Shown: piece by piece, positions 4,636 through 10,451 of the stretch
Numbering within the stretch: the first letter of the stretch is position 1
Layout: each line of letters opens with the position of its first letter
Assembly (NCBI GenBank): GCA_964574935.1
Contig: CAZNOZ010000060.1
Location: 1 to 10,451, forward strand
Reading direction: 5' to 3'
Length of the DNA: 10,451 nucleotides
DNA from: JBBECE01 sp964574935
Lineage (GTDB): Bacteria > Pseudomonadota > Alphaproteobacteria > Rhizobiales > Devosiaceae
Notes under the pieces: model-generated
Databases searched by the model: none
What the model was told of the DNA's origin: nothing
The model's input: only the letters and a program-made list of their open reading frames with translations
Program-made: the position numbers and the translations under genes

Positions 4636-6026
4636 CGCAGCGGATCGAGCGCGATTCCCTGGGCGAGGTCGAAGTGCCCGCCGACAAGTACTACGGCGCG
4701 CAGACGGCGCGGTCGCTCGCCAATTTCGCGATCGGCGGCGAGGTGATGCCGCCCGAGATCATCGCCGCCTTCGCCATCGTCAAGAAGGCGGCAGCGCTGG
4801 CCAACTTCGAACTCGGGCTGCTCGACGCGGAGCGGCGGGACCTGATCGTGGCGGCCGCCGACGAGATCATGGCGGGCAAGCTGGCGGGCAATTTCCCGCT
4901 GGTCGTCTGGCAAACGGGGTCCGGCACCCAGACCAACATGAACCTCAACGAGGTCATCGCCAATCGCGCCATCGAAATGGCCGGCGGTGAGATGGGATCG
5001 AAATCCCCGGTGCACCCGAACGACCACGTCAACCTCTCGCAGTCCTCCAACGACACCTTCCCGACCGCGATGCATATCGCCGCGGTGCGGGCCATCGAGG
5101 AGGATCTGATCCCGAAGGTCGGGACGCTCAGGCAAACGCTCGAGGCCAAGGCGAAGGCGTTCGCGGACATCGTCAAGATCGGCCGCACGCATCTGATGGA
5201 CGCCACGCCGCTGACCCTCGGCCAGGAGATATCCGGCTGGGCCGCCCAGCTCGGCTATGCCGAGGACGCCATCGGGGCGACGATGCCGCAGCTGACGGAG
5301 CTGGCGCTCGGCGGTACGGCGGTGGGCACCGGCCTCAACGCGCATCCCGATTTCGCCGCGCGTGTGGCCCGGATCATCTCCGAACTTGCCGGGCACCCCT
5401 TCACCTCGGCGCCCAACAAGTTCGCGCTGATGGCGGCGCACGACGCGTTCGTGGGCACTTCGGGGGCCCTCAAGCAGCTCGCGGCCGCCGCCATGAAGAT
5501 CGCCAACGATGTCAGATGGCTCGCCTCGGGGCCTCGCTCGGGGCTGGGTGAGTTGACCATCCCGACCAACGAGCCCGGTTCCTCGATCATGCCCGGCAAG
5601 GTCAACCCGACCCAGGCCGAAGCGCTGACCATGGTCGCGGTGCAGGTGATGGGCAACGACGCGGCGATCGGGTTCGCGGCCAGCCAGGGCAATTTCGAAC
5701 TCAACGTGTTCAAGCCGGTGATCGCCTACAATCTCATGCAGTCGATCCGGCTGCTGGGCGACGCCGCGCAGAGTTTCGAGCGCCATTGCGCCGCCGGCAT
5801 CGAGCCCAATCGCGAACGCATCGCCCAGCATCTTTCCAACTCTCTGATGCTGGTGACGGCCCTCAATCCGCATATCGGATATGACAAGGCGGCCAAGATC
5901 GCCAAGCACGCCCACCAGACCGGCACGAGCCTCAGGGACGCGGCCATCGCGCTGGGCATCCTGAGCGGCGAGGAATTCGACAAAATGGTCAGGCCCGAGG
6001 AGATGACCGGGCCGAAAGCGCCCTAG
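4632..6026 (+). CDS. fumC: Class II fumarate hydratase
   Basis: A 464-residue cytoplasmic enzyme that hydrates fumarate to (S)-malate in the TCA cycle; class II enzymes are iron-independent homotetramers. The fumarase/aspartase signature GSSIMPGKVN lies at residues 316-325, with the catalytic serine on the flexible SS loop (S317/S318). H187 in GRTHLMDATPLTLGQE corresponds to the catalytic histidine H188 of E. coli FumC. The substrate loop GSGTQTNMN (96-104) and HPNDHVNLSQSSND (128-141), which contains the so-called B-site region, are intact. Length matches the family (about 460-467), and the N-terminus MTQRIERDSLGEVEVPADKYYGAQTARS is typical. The TMPTN-like segment preceding the signature and the NVFKPV segment (358-363) distinguish it from aspartase only loosely, but overall it reads as FumC. 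It ends convergently with the small minus-strand gene, sharing CTAG. Confidence 0.97.
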   Translation: MTQRIERDSLGEVEVPADKYYGAQTARSLANFAIGGEVMPPEIIAAFAIVKKAAALANFELGLLDAERRDLIVAAADEIMAGKLAGNFPLVVWQTGSGTQTNMNLNEVIANRAIEMAGGEMGSKSPVHPNDHVNLSQSSNDTFPTAMHIAAVRAIEEDLIPKVGTLRQTLEAKAKAFADIVKIGRTHLMDATPLTLGQEISGWAAQLGYAEDAIGATMPQLTELALGGTAVGTGLNAHPDFAARVARIISELAGHPFTSAPNKFALMAAHDAFVGTSGALKQLAAAAMKIANDVRWLASGPRSGLGELTIPTNEPGSSIMPGKVNPTQAEALTMVAVQVMGNDAAIGFAASQGNFELNVFKPVIAYNLMQSIRLLGDAAQSFERHCAAGIEPNRERIAQHLSNSLMLVTALNPHIGYDKAAKIAKHAHQTGTSLRDAAIALGILSGEEFDKMVRPEEMTGPKAP

Positions 6027-6295
6027 GCGTCGACCCGGCGGGTCAATCCGGCCGGCGCGCGGTGCGCCAGGCGCTCGGCGGTGGCGCCATAGGCGCGCCC
6101 GGCGTCGGCGGAGGTGCCGCGCCGGTGCACGCGATGTAACGCCACGCCCTCGTGCTGGGCGACGAGGTGGGCGAGAAATGAACTCTCCAGCCGGTAGCGG
6201 GCGAGGCCCGGCCCGGCTTCGAAGGCGCCTGTCGTGTCCATGCCATTCAATCTATGTACCGGCATGGGCCGATAGAAGGTGATCCCGGCGGCCAT
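6023..6295 (-). CDS. Conserved small protein of alphaproteobacterial type, function unknown
   Basis: A 90-residue soluble, Arg- and Ala-rich protein. The stretch YRLESSFLAHLVAQHEG (34-50), then HRVHRRGTSADAGRAYGATAERL (54-76), fits a pattern I recall in many small alphaproteobacterial proteins of unknown function: FLAxLVA, then RxxRR, then an AY-containing helix. The N-terminal 30 residues look variable and contain other methionines (M11, M19). The ATG at 6295 is preferred because AAGGGAGAG (6311-6303) precedes it with good spacing; the longer frame reaching 6409 would translate through two perfect hairpins and the ribosome binding site. It overlaps fumC by four bases at its stop. Function is unknown; a membrane or signal segment is not seen. 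Confidence 0.65.
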   Translation of the reverse strand: MAAGITFYRPMPVHRLNGMDTTGAFEAGPGLARYRLESSFLAHLVAQHEGVALHRVHRRGTSADAGRAYGATAERLAHRAPAGLTRRVDA

Positions 6296-6302
6296 TTTGG
6301 CG

Positions 6303-6311
6303 CTCTCCCTT
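6303..6311 (-). promoter_or_regulatory. Ribosome binding site of the small alphaproteobacterial protein
   Basis: On the minus strand AAGGGAGAG lies just before the ATG at 6295, with nine bases between GGGAG and the start codon. It is the only good site in this frame and decides the 90-residue form. Confidence 0.65.
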
Positions 6312-6318
6312 AATTTGT

Positions 6319-6337
6319 GATGGCATTTGGTGCCATC
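6319..6337. repeat. Perfect inverted repeat in the leader (7-base arms)
   Basis: GATGGCA (6319-6325) and TGCCATC (6331-6337) are exact inverted repeats around TTTGG. In the minus-strand RNA this hairpin would end seven bases before the AAGGGAGAG ribosome binding site. It may act as an RNA hairpin or as a protein-binding palindrome. Confidence 0.7.
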
Positions 6338-6340
6338 CCG

Positions 6341-6357
6341 GGACAGTTCGGCTGTCC
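6341..6357. repeat. Second perfect inverted repeat in the same leader (6-base arms)
   Basis: GGACAG (6341-6346) and CTGTCC (6352-6357) are exact inverted repeats around TTCGG. It lies three bases from the first repeat. No T tract follows on either strand, so neither is an ordinary intrinsic terminator. Confidence 0.65.
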
Positions 6358-6472
6358 GCACCTCCGACGCCGCAATCGGCGTGCCAGAAGGTAGTGAATC
6401 GTTAACCATAACGGCGATTGCGGCGGGTGCGGGGCCCGCCCGATGGGCAGGCGCCGGCCGGCGCGCGCGCGG

Positions 6473-7036
6473 CTAGCGTCGCCCTTCGAGCGCCAGACGC
6501 ATGACGTGCCGGCGGCTGCCGGCCATCCCGACGAACTCGAAGCCGGCCGCCTCGAACGCCCCCAGGCGGCCCATGAAGCGGTAGCTCGGGGAACCCGGGG
6601 CGACCGGGTAGGCCTCGAGCACGGTGGCGCCGGCCTGCCGGGCGTGAGCGACAGCCGCCTGGATCAACTGGCGCGTCAGCCCATGCCCGCGCCTTGGGCG
6701 GGGCACGAACATGCAGGTCAGCGACCAGACGATATCGTCGGGTTTTGCCCGAGGGCCGCCGAGCCGGTGAAAGCTCTGGCGCGGCGCCACCGACACCCAG
6801 GCCACCGGCTGCCCGGCCTCATAGGCCAAAAGGCCCACCGGCACGCCGGCCTCGATACGTTGCCGGATCAGCGGCTTGCGGGCCGCGCCCCTGGTGGTCC
6901 TTCGCTCTTCCGGGGTTGCCCGCCACAGCATGCACCAGCAGTATTTCGGCCCGCCCCGCGCCTCGAACAGGGCTTCGAAATCGTCCCAGCTGGCCGCCGT
7001 GACGGGGCGGAAGTCGAGCCCCCGGGGTGCGCCCAC
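6473..7036 (-). CDS. GNAT-family N-acetyltransferase
   Basis: A 187-residue acyltransferase-like protein of unknown substrate. It starts with LDFRPVTAASWDDFEALFEARGG (7-29) followed by PKYCWCMLWRATPEERR (30-46), a CWC-x2-W pattern found in a widespread GNAT subgroup. The core strand SLTCMFVPRPRRGHGLTRQLIQAAVAHAR (105-133) supplies the acyl-CoA loop, and YRFMGRLGAFEAAGFEFVG (152-170) is the typical C-terminal part. The start is a GTG three bases after the gloB stop; no alternative ATG exists before residue 36, and its ribosome binding site is poor (GAGG directly adjacent), so it is probably translated by coupling to gloB. Whether its role relates to methylglyoxal detoxification cannot be said. 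Confidence 0.87.
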   Translation of the reverse strand: MGAPRGLDFRPVTAASWDDFEALFEARGGPKYCWCMLWRATPEERRTTRGAARKPLIRQRIEAGVPVGLLAYEAGQPVAWVSVAPRQSFHRLGGPRAKPDDIVWSLTCMFVPRPRRGHGLTRQLIQAAVAHARQAGATVLEAYPVAPGSPSYRFMGRLGAFEAAGFEFVGMAGSRRHVMRLALEGRR

Positions 7037-7039
7037 GCC

Positions 7040-7807
7040 TCAGAAATTGTCCTTGGCGGCCCGGATCGCGGCGAAAACGCTCGCCGAATCGTCGGCGCTC
7101 AGGCCGAAACGGGCGGCGAGCGCGGGATCGTCGGCGCGCAGGAACGGATTGGCGCGCTTGTCGAGGCCGAGATTGAACGGCACCGTGTTCTCGCCGTTGG
7201 CACGCAGCACCATCGCTTCCTCGTCGCGGGCCTTGAGCGCCGCGTTGTCGGGATCGATCGAGAGCGCAAAGCGGGCATTGGCTTCGGTGTATTCGTGTCC
7301 GCAATAGACCGCGGTCTCGTCCGGCAGGGCTCGCAAGCGCCTGAGGCCGCCCCACATCTGGTTCTTTTCACCCTCGAACATGCGTCCGCAACCCAGCGAG
7401 AAAAGCGCATCCCCGCAGAACAGGTTCGGTCCGTCGGGATCGAAATAGGAGATGTGGCCGAGGGTGTGGCCCGGGGTCTCGAGCACCGTCAGACGCCCGC
7501 CGCCGAAGGCGATCTCCTCGCCGCCTGCGACTTTCTCGTCGAGCCCTTCGATCTTGGCGGACTCGGTGCGCGGACCGTAGACAGTGGCGCCGTCGCGGGC
7601 CTTCAAGGCAGGCAGGGCCTGGGTGTGGTCGGCGTGGTGGTGGGTGATGAGGATCGTGTCGAGCCGCCAGCCGCGCTCGGCGAGCACGTCTTCGTACGCC
7701 GCCGCGTCGGGGGCGTCGATGGCGGCGGTCGTGCCGGTTTCGCTCGAATGGATCAGGATCGCGAAGTTGTCCTTGAGCGCCGGTCGGCAGACGATTTCGA
7801 AAGCCAT
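7040..7807 (-). CDS. gloB: Hydroxyacylglutathione hydrolase (glyoxalase II)
   Basis: A 255-residue metallo-beta-lactamase-fold enzyme that hydrolyses S-D-lactoylglutathione to D-lactate and glutathione, the second step of methylglyoxal removal. The binuclear metal site is complete: THHHADH (55-61) gives H56, H58, D60 and H61; TPGHT gives H114; CGDALF gives D133; CGHEY gives H171. The C-terminal HAGH domain, which binds glutathione, includes NPFLRADDPALAARFG (220-235). Length and order match proteobacterial GloB. The ATG is preceded by GGAGGT (7819-7814) with a six-base spacer, an excellent site; longer extensions of the frame run into the divergent methyltransferase gene and are rejected. It is cotranscribed with the GNAT gene behind it and divergent from the methyltransferase gene, an arrangement I recall from other alphaproteobacteria. 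Confidence 0.97.
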   Translation of the reverse strand: MAFEIVCRPALKDNFAILIHSSETGTTAAIDAPDAAAYEDVLAERGWRLDTILITHHHADHTQALPALKARDGATVYGPRTESAKIEGLDEKVAGGEEIAFGGGRLTVLETPGHTLGHISYFDPDGPNLFCGDALFSLGCGRMFEGEKNQMWGGLRRLRALPDETAVYCGHEYTEANARFALSIDPDNAALKARDEEAMVLRANGENTVPFNLGLDKRANPFLRADDPALAARFGLSADDSASVFAAIRAAKDNF

Positions 7808-7813
7808 TTGAGC

Positions 7814-7819
7814 ACCTCC
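7814..7819 (-). promoter_or_regulatory. Ribosome binding site of gloB
   Basis: On the minus strand a full GGAGGT sits six bases before the ATG at 7807 and settles the start. The rest of the 108-base divergent spacer to the methyltransferase gene must hold both promoters, but I see no clear -35/-10 pair; TAGGCT on the minus strand (near 7842-7837) is the best -10 candidate for gloB. Confidence 0.7.
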
Positions 7820-7915
7820 GTGACGGCTCCGGCGCCAGCCTAGCACGCCGGATGACACGGAGGCATCGGTTGGTGCACAGTTGCGGCACACCTGATCGGG
7901 GAAGAGCAGCCGGCG

Positions 7916-8650
7916 ATGGCCATTGCGATTTCGGAGTTGATCGAGTTCTACAAGTCGCCCCTGGGGCGCATCTCGCGGCAGCTCACACGGGAGCTGATCA
8001 AGGAACTGGTCGGCGACTGCCGCGGCAGTCGGGTCGTGGGGCTGGGCTATCTGCCGCCCTATCTGAGCGCCTTCGTGGACGAGGCCGAACGCGTGATGGC
8101 CTTCATGCCGGCCCGGCAGGGGATCGTGTGCTGGCCCGAGGGAGCGCCGGCGAAGACGGTCATGGTCGATCCCCTCGAACTGCCGCTGACCGACGCCTGC
8201 GTCGATCTGGTGATCGCCGTGCATGCCTTCGAGCATGTCGCGGATGCAGAAGAACTGATGCGGGAGCTGTGGCGGGTGACCACCTCCGGGGCGCGGCTGG
8301 TGGTTGTGGTGCCGAGGCGTCGGGGACTGTGGGCGCAGCGCGACAACACACCCTTCGGCCACGGACATCCCTTCTCCAAGGGGCAGCTCGCAAGGCTCCT
8401 GCGCGATCATTCCTTCACCCCCGAGGCCTGGCGCGACGCGCTCTATCTGCCCCCCAGCCAGTTCAAGCCGCTCCTCAAATCGGCGCGGGCCTTCGAGGTC
8501 GGCGGGCGGTTTTTCGGCTCGGCGCTGGCGGGCCTCTTGGCGGTCCGTGCCCGGCGCGAGAACTATCCGGCGGTGGCGCGCCGGGCGCGCGCCGGACGGC
8601 TGGTGCATGTGCCGGAGGACGCCGTGCCGGCGCTGTCCCGGATCCCCTAG
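7916..8650 (+). CDS. Class I SAM-dependent methyltransferase-like protein
   Basis: A 244-residue protein of the Methyltransf_11-like group often found between gloB and hisC/tyrC or nearby in alphaproteobacteria. It begins with ELIEFYKSPLGRISRQLTREL (7-27). The position of the SAM loop reads RVVGLGYLPPYLSAF (39-53), which lacks the usual D/E-x-G-x-G-x-G. The later part is standard: DPLELPLTDACVDLVIAVHAFEHVADAEELMRELWRVTTSGARLVVVVPRRRGLWA (85-140), with the acidic strand-4 motif, the EH-V segment and the post-motif strand. TPFGHGHPFSKGQLARLLRD (145-164) is also a group hallmark. The substrate is unknown. A GGGGAAGAG lies upstream but about ten bases or more from the ATG. The stop is followed by a 116-base gap to hisC, which has its own likely promoter. 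Confidence 0.85.
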   Translation: MAIAISELIEFYKSPLGRISRQLTRELIKELVGDCRGSRVVGLGYLPPYLSAFVDEAERVMAFMPARQGIVCWPEGAPAKTVMVDPLELPLTDACVDLVIAVHAFEHVADAEELMRELWRVTTSGARLVVVVPRRRGLWAQRDNTPFGHGHPFSKGQLARLLRDHSFTPEAWRDALYLPPSQFKPLLKSARAFEVGGRFFGSALAGLLAVRARRENYPAVARRARAGRLVHVPEDAVPALSRIP

Positions 8651-8660
8651 GCGCCGACGC

Positions 8661-8699
8661 CGCGCCGCGTCAACCGGCGCGCGTTCCCGGGTTTTCTTT
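8661..8699 (+). terminator. Possible weak terminator after the methyltransferase gene
   Basis: CGCGCCG (8661-8667) and CGGCGCG (8675-8681) form a perfect seven-base stem with a seven-base loop. A T-rich run TTTTCTTT follows only at 8692-8699, ten bases beyond the stem, so the hairpin is not a textbook terminator. The T run also overlaps the proposed hisC -35 box. Confidence 0.3.
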
Positions 8700-8726
8700 G
8701 CGTCGAAAGGGGCACTCGACTATCTT
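8698..8726 (+). promoter_or_regulatory. Putative promoter of hisC-tyrC
   Basis: A -35-like TTGCGT (8698-8703) and a -10-like TATCTT (8721-8726) have a 17-base spacer. Transcription would begin near 8733, giving a leader of about 34 bases before the GTG at 8767. It resembles the proposed ispG promoter in the TTGCG start and the spacing. Confidence 0.45.
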
Positions 8727-8766
8727 CGCGCCCCGCAACGCGACCCACTCCCGGATTGGCATCCCC

Positions 8767-9861
8767 GTGAGCAACCAGCCGCAGCCGCAGCCCGGTATCG
8801 CCGAGATTACGCCCTACGTGCCTGGCCGCGCCGGCGCGCTCGGGCCCGGCCCGGTCGTCATGCTCGCCAGCAACGAATCCCCGCTGGGCGCCAGCCCGGC
8901 GGCCATCAGCGCGTTCACCGAGGCGGCCGAGCGGCTCGCCGAATACCCCGACGGGTCGGCAACGGCGCTGCGCCACGCGATCGGCGAGGTGCATGATCTC
9001 GACCCCGACCGGATCGTCGTGGGGGCCGGCTCCGACGAGTTGCTGCACCTGATCGCGCAGGCCTATATCGGGGTCGGCGACGAGGCGGTGGTCAGCCAAT
9101 ACGGGTTCCTCGTCTATCCCATCGTCACCAGAGGCGCCGGCGGCGTACCGGTCGTCGCCGAGGAGACCGATTTCCGAACCGACGTCGACGCCGTCCTCAA
9201 AGCCACCGGCGAGCGGACGCGGGTTGTGTTCATCGCCAATCCCAACAACCCCACGGGCTCCTATCTCGGCGAAACGCAACTCATCCGGCTGCACGCCGGA
9301 CTGCCGTCCGGGGTGCTGCTGGTGGTCGATTCCGCCTACGCCGAATACGTCACGGCGGACGACTACGAGCCGGGGATCGGGCTCGTCGACCGGTCGGAAA
9401 ATGTCGTGATGGTCCGCACTTTTTCGAAGATCGGCCTGGCGGGCGCCCGGGTGGGATGGCTTTACGGTCCGCCGTCGATCGTCGACGCGATCAACCGCTT
9501 GCGCGGGCCGTTCAATGTCGGCGGCCCGGCACAGGCGGCCGCCGAGGCGGCGGTTCGCGACACCGAATTCACCCGGCGCCTGAATACCCACAACGCAAAG
9601 TGGCGCGAATGGCTGACCGCCAATGTCGAGGGCAACTGGCTGACGGTGCTGCCCAGCCAGGGCAATTTCGTTCTGGTCAGGTTTTCCGATGCGGCCGGCC
9701 GCACCGCCGCCGACGCCAACAAGGCGCTGCGCGAAAGCGGCCTGGTCGTCCGGCAGATGTCGGCCTATGGGCTCACCGACGCCCTGCGCATCTCCATCGG
9801 TACCGAAGAGGCGATGCGCAAGGTCGCGACGGTCTTGAACGGGATGGGCCGGGATGGCTGA
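8767..9861 (+). CDS. hisC: Histidinol-phosphate/aromatic aminotransferase
   Basis: A 364-residue fold-type I PLP aminotransferase. HisC transfers the amino group of glutamate to imidazole-acetol phosphate in histidine synthesis. PGIAEITPYVPG (9-20) is the typical N-terminus. PLP-site residues are visible: GAGSDELL (86-93), NPNNPTG (158-164), D188 and Y191 in DSAYAEY, K221 in TFSKIGLAGARVGW (the internal aldimine lysine), R228, and R341 in LRISIGT, which binds the substrate carboxylate. Length is normal. No ATG exists near the family start, so the GTG at 8767 is chosen; its ribosome binding site is weak. It overlaps tyrC by eight bases. In such alphaproteobacterial pairs, for example hisH-tyrC of Zymomonas mobilis, the enzyme is known to act on aromatic substrates too, so a double role in histidine and tyrosine/phenylalanine synthesis is likely but inferred. 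Confidence 0.93.
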   Translation: MSNQPQPQPGIAEITPYVPGRAGALGPGPVVMLASNESPLGASPAAISAFTEAAERLAEYPDGSATALRHAIGEVHDLDPDRIVVGAGSDELLHLIAQAYIGVGDEAVVSQYGFLVYPIVTRGAGGVPVVAEETDFRTDVDAVLKATGERTRVVFIANPNNPTGSYLGETQLIRLHAGLPSGVLLVVDSAYAEYVTADDYEPGIGLVDRSENVVMVRTFSKIGLAGARVGWLYGPPSIVDAINRLRGPFNVGGPAQAAAEAAVRDTEFTRRLNTHNAKWREWLTANVEGNWLTVLPSQGNFVLVRFSDAAGRTAADANKALRESGLVVRQMSAYGLTDALRISIGTEEAMRKVATVLNGMGRDG

Positions 9862-10451
9862 TCCGGCGCCGGGGTTCAGGAAGATCGCGCTGATCGGCAT
9901 CGGGCTGATCGGGTCCTCGATCGCGCGGGCCGTCAAGGCGAAATCCCTGGCGGCGGAAATCTCGATCGCCACGAGGCGCCAAGAGACGCTGGCGCGGGCC
10001 GAACAACTCGATCTGGGCACCAGCTACCATCTCGAGCCGGCGGCGGCCGTCGAGGGAGCGGATCTGATCGTCATCTGCACCCCCGTCAGGACCTACAGCG
10101 ATATCGGCGCGGTCATCGCGCCGCGCCTCGAAGGCGGCGCCATCGTGACCGATGTCGGATCCGTGAAGTCGTATGTGCAAGCCGAGCTGGGCCCGTTGAT
10201 GCCCGAAGGCGTGCATCTGGTGCCCGGCCACCCGCTGGCGGGCACCGAGCGTTCGGGTCCGGACGCCGGGTTCGCGGAGCTGTTCAAGAGCCGCTGGTGC
10301 ATCCTGACCCCGATGCCGGCGACCGAGACGGCGGCGGTCGCCAGGGTCGCCGAATTCTGGACCGCGCTCGGTTCGTCGGTTGAGATCATGGACGCGGGGC
10401 ACCACGACCTGGTGCTGGCGATCACCAGCCACGTGCCGCACCTGATCGCCT
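9854..10451 (+). CDS. tyrC: Prephenate/arogenate (cyclohexadienyl) dehydrogenase, partial (C-terminus outside window)
   Basis: The first 199 codons of a TyrA-family dehydrogenase, open to the right edge. It oxidatively decarboxylates prephenate and/or arogenate in tyrosine synthesis. The Rossmann loop is IGIGLIGSS (G15, G17, G20). DLIVICTPVRTYSDI (70-84), TDVGSVKS (99-106, with S103 at the position of the conserved active-site serine), GHPLAGTERSGPDAG (125-139, with H126 as the likely catalytic histidine) and ITSHVPHL (190-197) are all family hallmarks. There is no fused chorismate mutase at the N-terminus, unlike E. coli TyrA. The second strand ends IATRRQ, without the acidic residue typical of NAD-specific enzymes. 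The ATG lies eight bases inside hisC (9854-9861), so translation is probably coupled. The family is certain; the choice between prephenate and arogenate is open. Confidence 0.95.
   Translation, partial: MADPAPGFRKIALIGIGLIGSSIARAVKAKSLAAEISIATRRQETLARAEQLDLGTSYHLEPAAAVEGADLIVICTPVRTYSDIGAVIAPRLEGGAIVTDVGSVKSYVQAELGPLMPEGVHLVPGHPLAGTERSGPDAGFAELFKSRWCILTPMPATETAAVARVAEFWTALGSSVEIMDAGHHDLVLAITSHVPHLIA

Larger units (their letters stand above)
6296..6472. other. 177-base non-coding spacer
   Basis: This gap lies between the small protein gene and the GNAT gene, both on the minus strand, and should hold the promoter of the former. It contains the ribosome binding site, two adjacent hairpins, a GAATC (6396-6400) beside TTAACCAT (6402-6409), and a GC-rich inverted repeat GGCGGG/CCCGCC (6422-6427 and 6435-6440) without a T tract. 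It is less GC-rich than its surroundings around 6380-6420. I see no reading frame with coding character. Confidence 0.6.

Noticed and set aside
4557..5915. Long minus-strand open frame of 452 codons opposite fumC
   Set aside because: Antisense shadow of a strongly conserved gene; no recognisable domain.
6422..6440. GC-rich inverted repeat GGCGGG/CCCGCC as terminator of the GNAT gene
   Set aside because: The position is right, but there is no T tract on the minus strand after the stem; kept only as a note in the spacer entry.
6443..7843. Long plus-strand open frame of 466 codons opposite the GNAT and gloB genes
   Set aside because: Antisense shadow; both minus-strand genes have complete family motifs.
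7808..8608. Extension of the gloB frame upstream to 8608, as a fusion protein
   Set aside because: It is antisense to the methyltransferase gene and the perfect GGAGGT before 7807 fixes the GloB start.
7852..8766. Extension of the hisC frame upstream to 7852, as a methyltransferase-region fusion
   Set aside because: The extension is out of frame with the recognisable methyltransferase and is low-complexity; HisC similarity begins at about 8767.
9427..9450. Apparent one-residue deletion between the PLP lysine and arginine of HisC (K221 to R228, seven instead of eight)
   Set aside because: From memory the shorter SKxGLAGxR spacing also occurs in other functional HisC proteins, so it is a known variant rather than damage.
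1..10451. CRISPR array, transposase, integrase, phage, tRNA or rRNA genes
   Set aside because: None seen on either strand; the repeats present are short and isolated.

Overview
This window reads as a stretch of ordinary chromosome from a high-GC alphaproteobacterium; G+C is roughly two thirds by eye. The evidence is a cysteine-free bL32 of the alphaproteobacterial type, an IspG of alphaproteobacterial style, a glyoxalase II next to a divergent methyltransferase, a hisC-tyrC pair, and a small FLAxLVA-type protein as seen in this class. I see no insertion sequence, phage gene, CRISPR array, tRNA or rRNA. The order or family cannot be fixed from the sequence.

Layout. Positions 1-564 (minus) hold an ArsR-type repressor followed by a translationally coupled, truncated AHSA1/SRPBCC gene, under a promoter covered by an inverted-repeat operator. 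Positions 705-2859 (plus) hold ispG, a GNAT acetyltransferase and a small TfoX/Sxy-like protein, closely spaced and each with its own ribosome binding site. Positions 2856-3767 (minus) hold a short-chain prenyl diphosphate synthase (ispA type), convergent with the previous gene and sharing a CTAG at the stop codons. Positions 3897-4079 (plus) hold rpmF, followed by a clear intrinsic terminator. Positions 4193-6026 (plus) hold a four-helix membrane protein, a possible 16-codon linking ORF and fumC. Positions 6023-6295 (minus) hold a 90-residue conserved small protein, again sharing CTAG with its convergent neighbour; its leader has two perfect hairpins. Positions 6473-7807 (minus) hold gloB and a second GNAT gene. 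Positions 7916-10451 (plus) hold a methyltransferase-like protein, hisC and the start of tyrC, which runs off the window.

How the genes fit together. IspG makes HMBPP in the MEP pathway, and its downstream C5 products are condensed by the IspA-type synthase, so two isoprenoid steps lie within 3 kb although on opposite strands. HisC and TyrC overlap by 8 bases; HisC enzymes of this context can serve both histidine and aromatic amino acid synthesis, and TyrC makes the tyrosine precursor or tyrosine. FumC (TCA cycle), GloB (methylglyoxal detoxification) and bL32 (ribosome) are housekeeping.

I did not find a convincing undescribed system. The points most worth a second look are the twin-hairpin leader before the small minus-strand gene, the degenerate SAM-binding loop in the methyltransferase-like protein, the 16-codon ORF bridging into fumC, and the four-base stop-codon overlaps at both convergent gene pairs.
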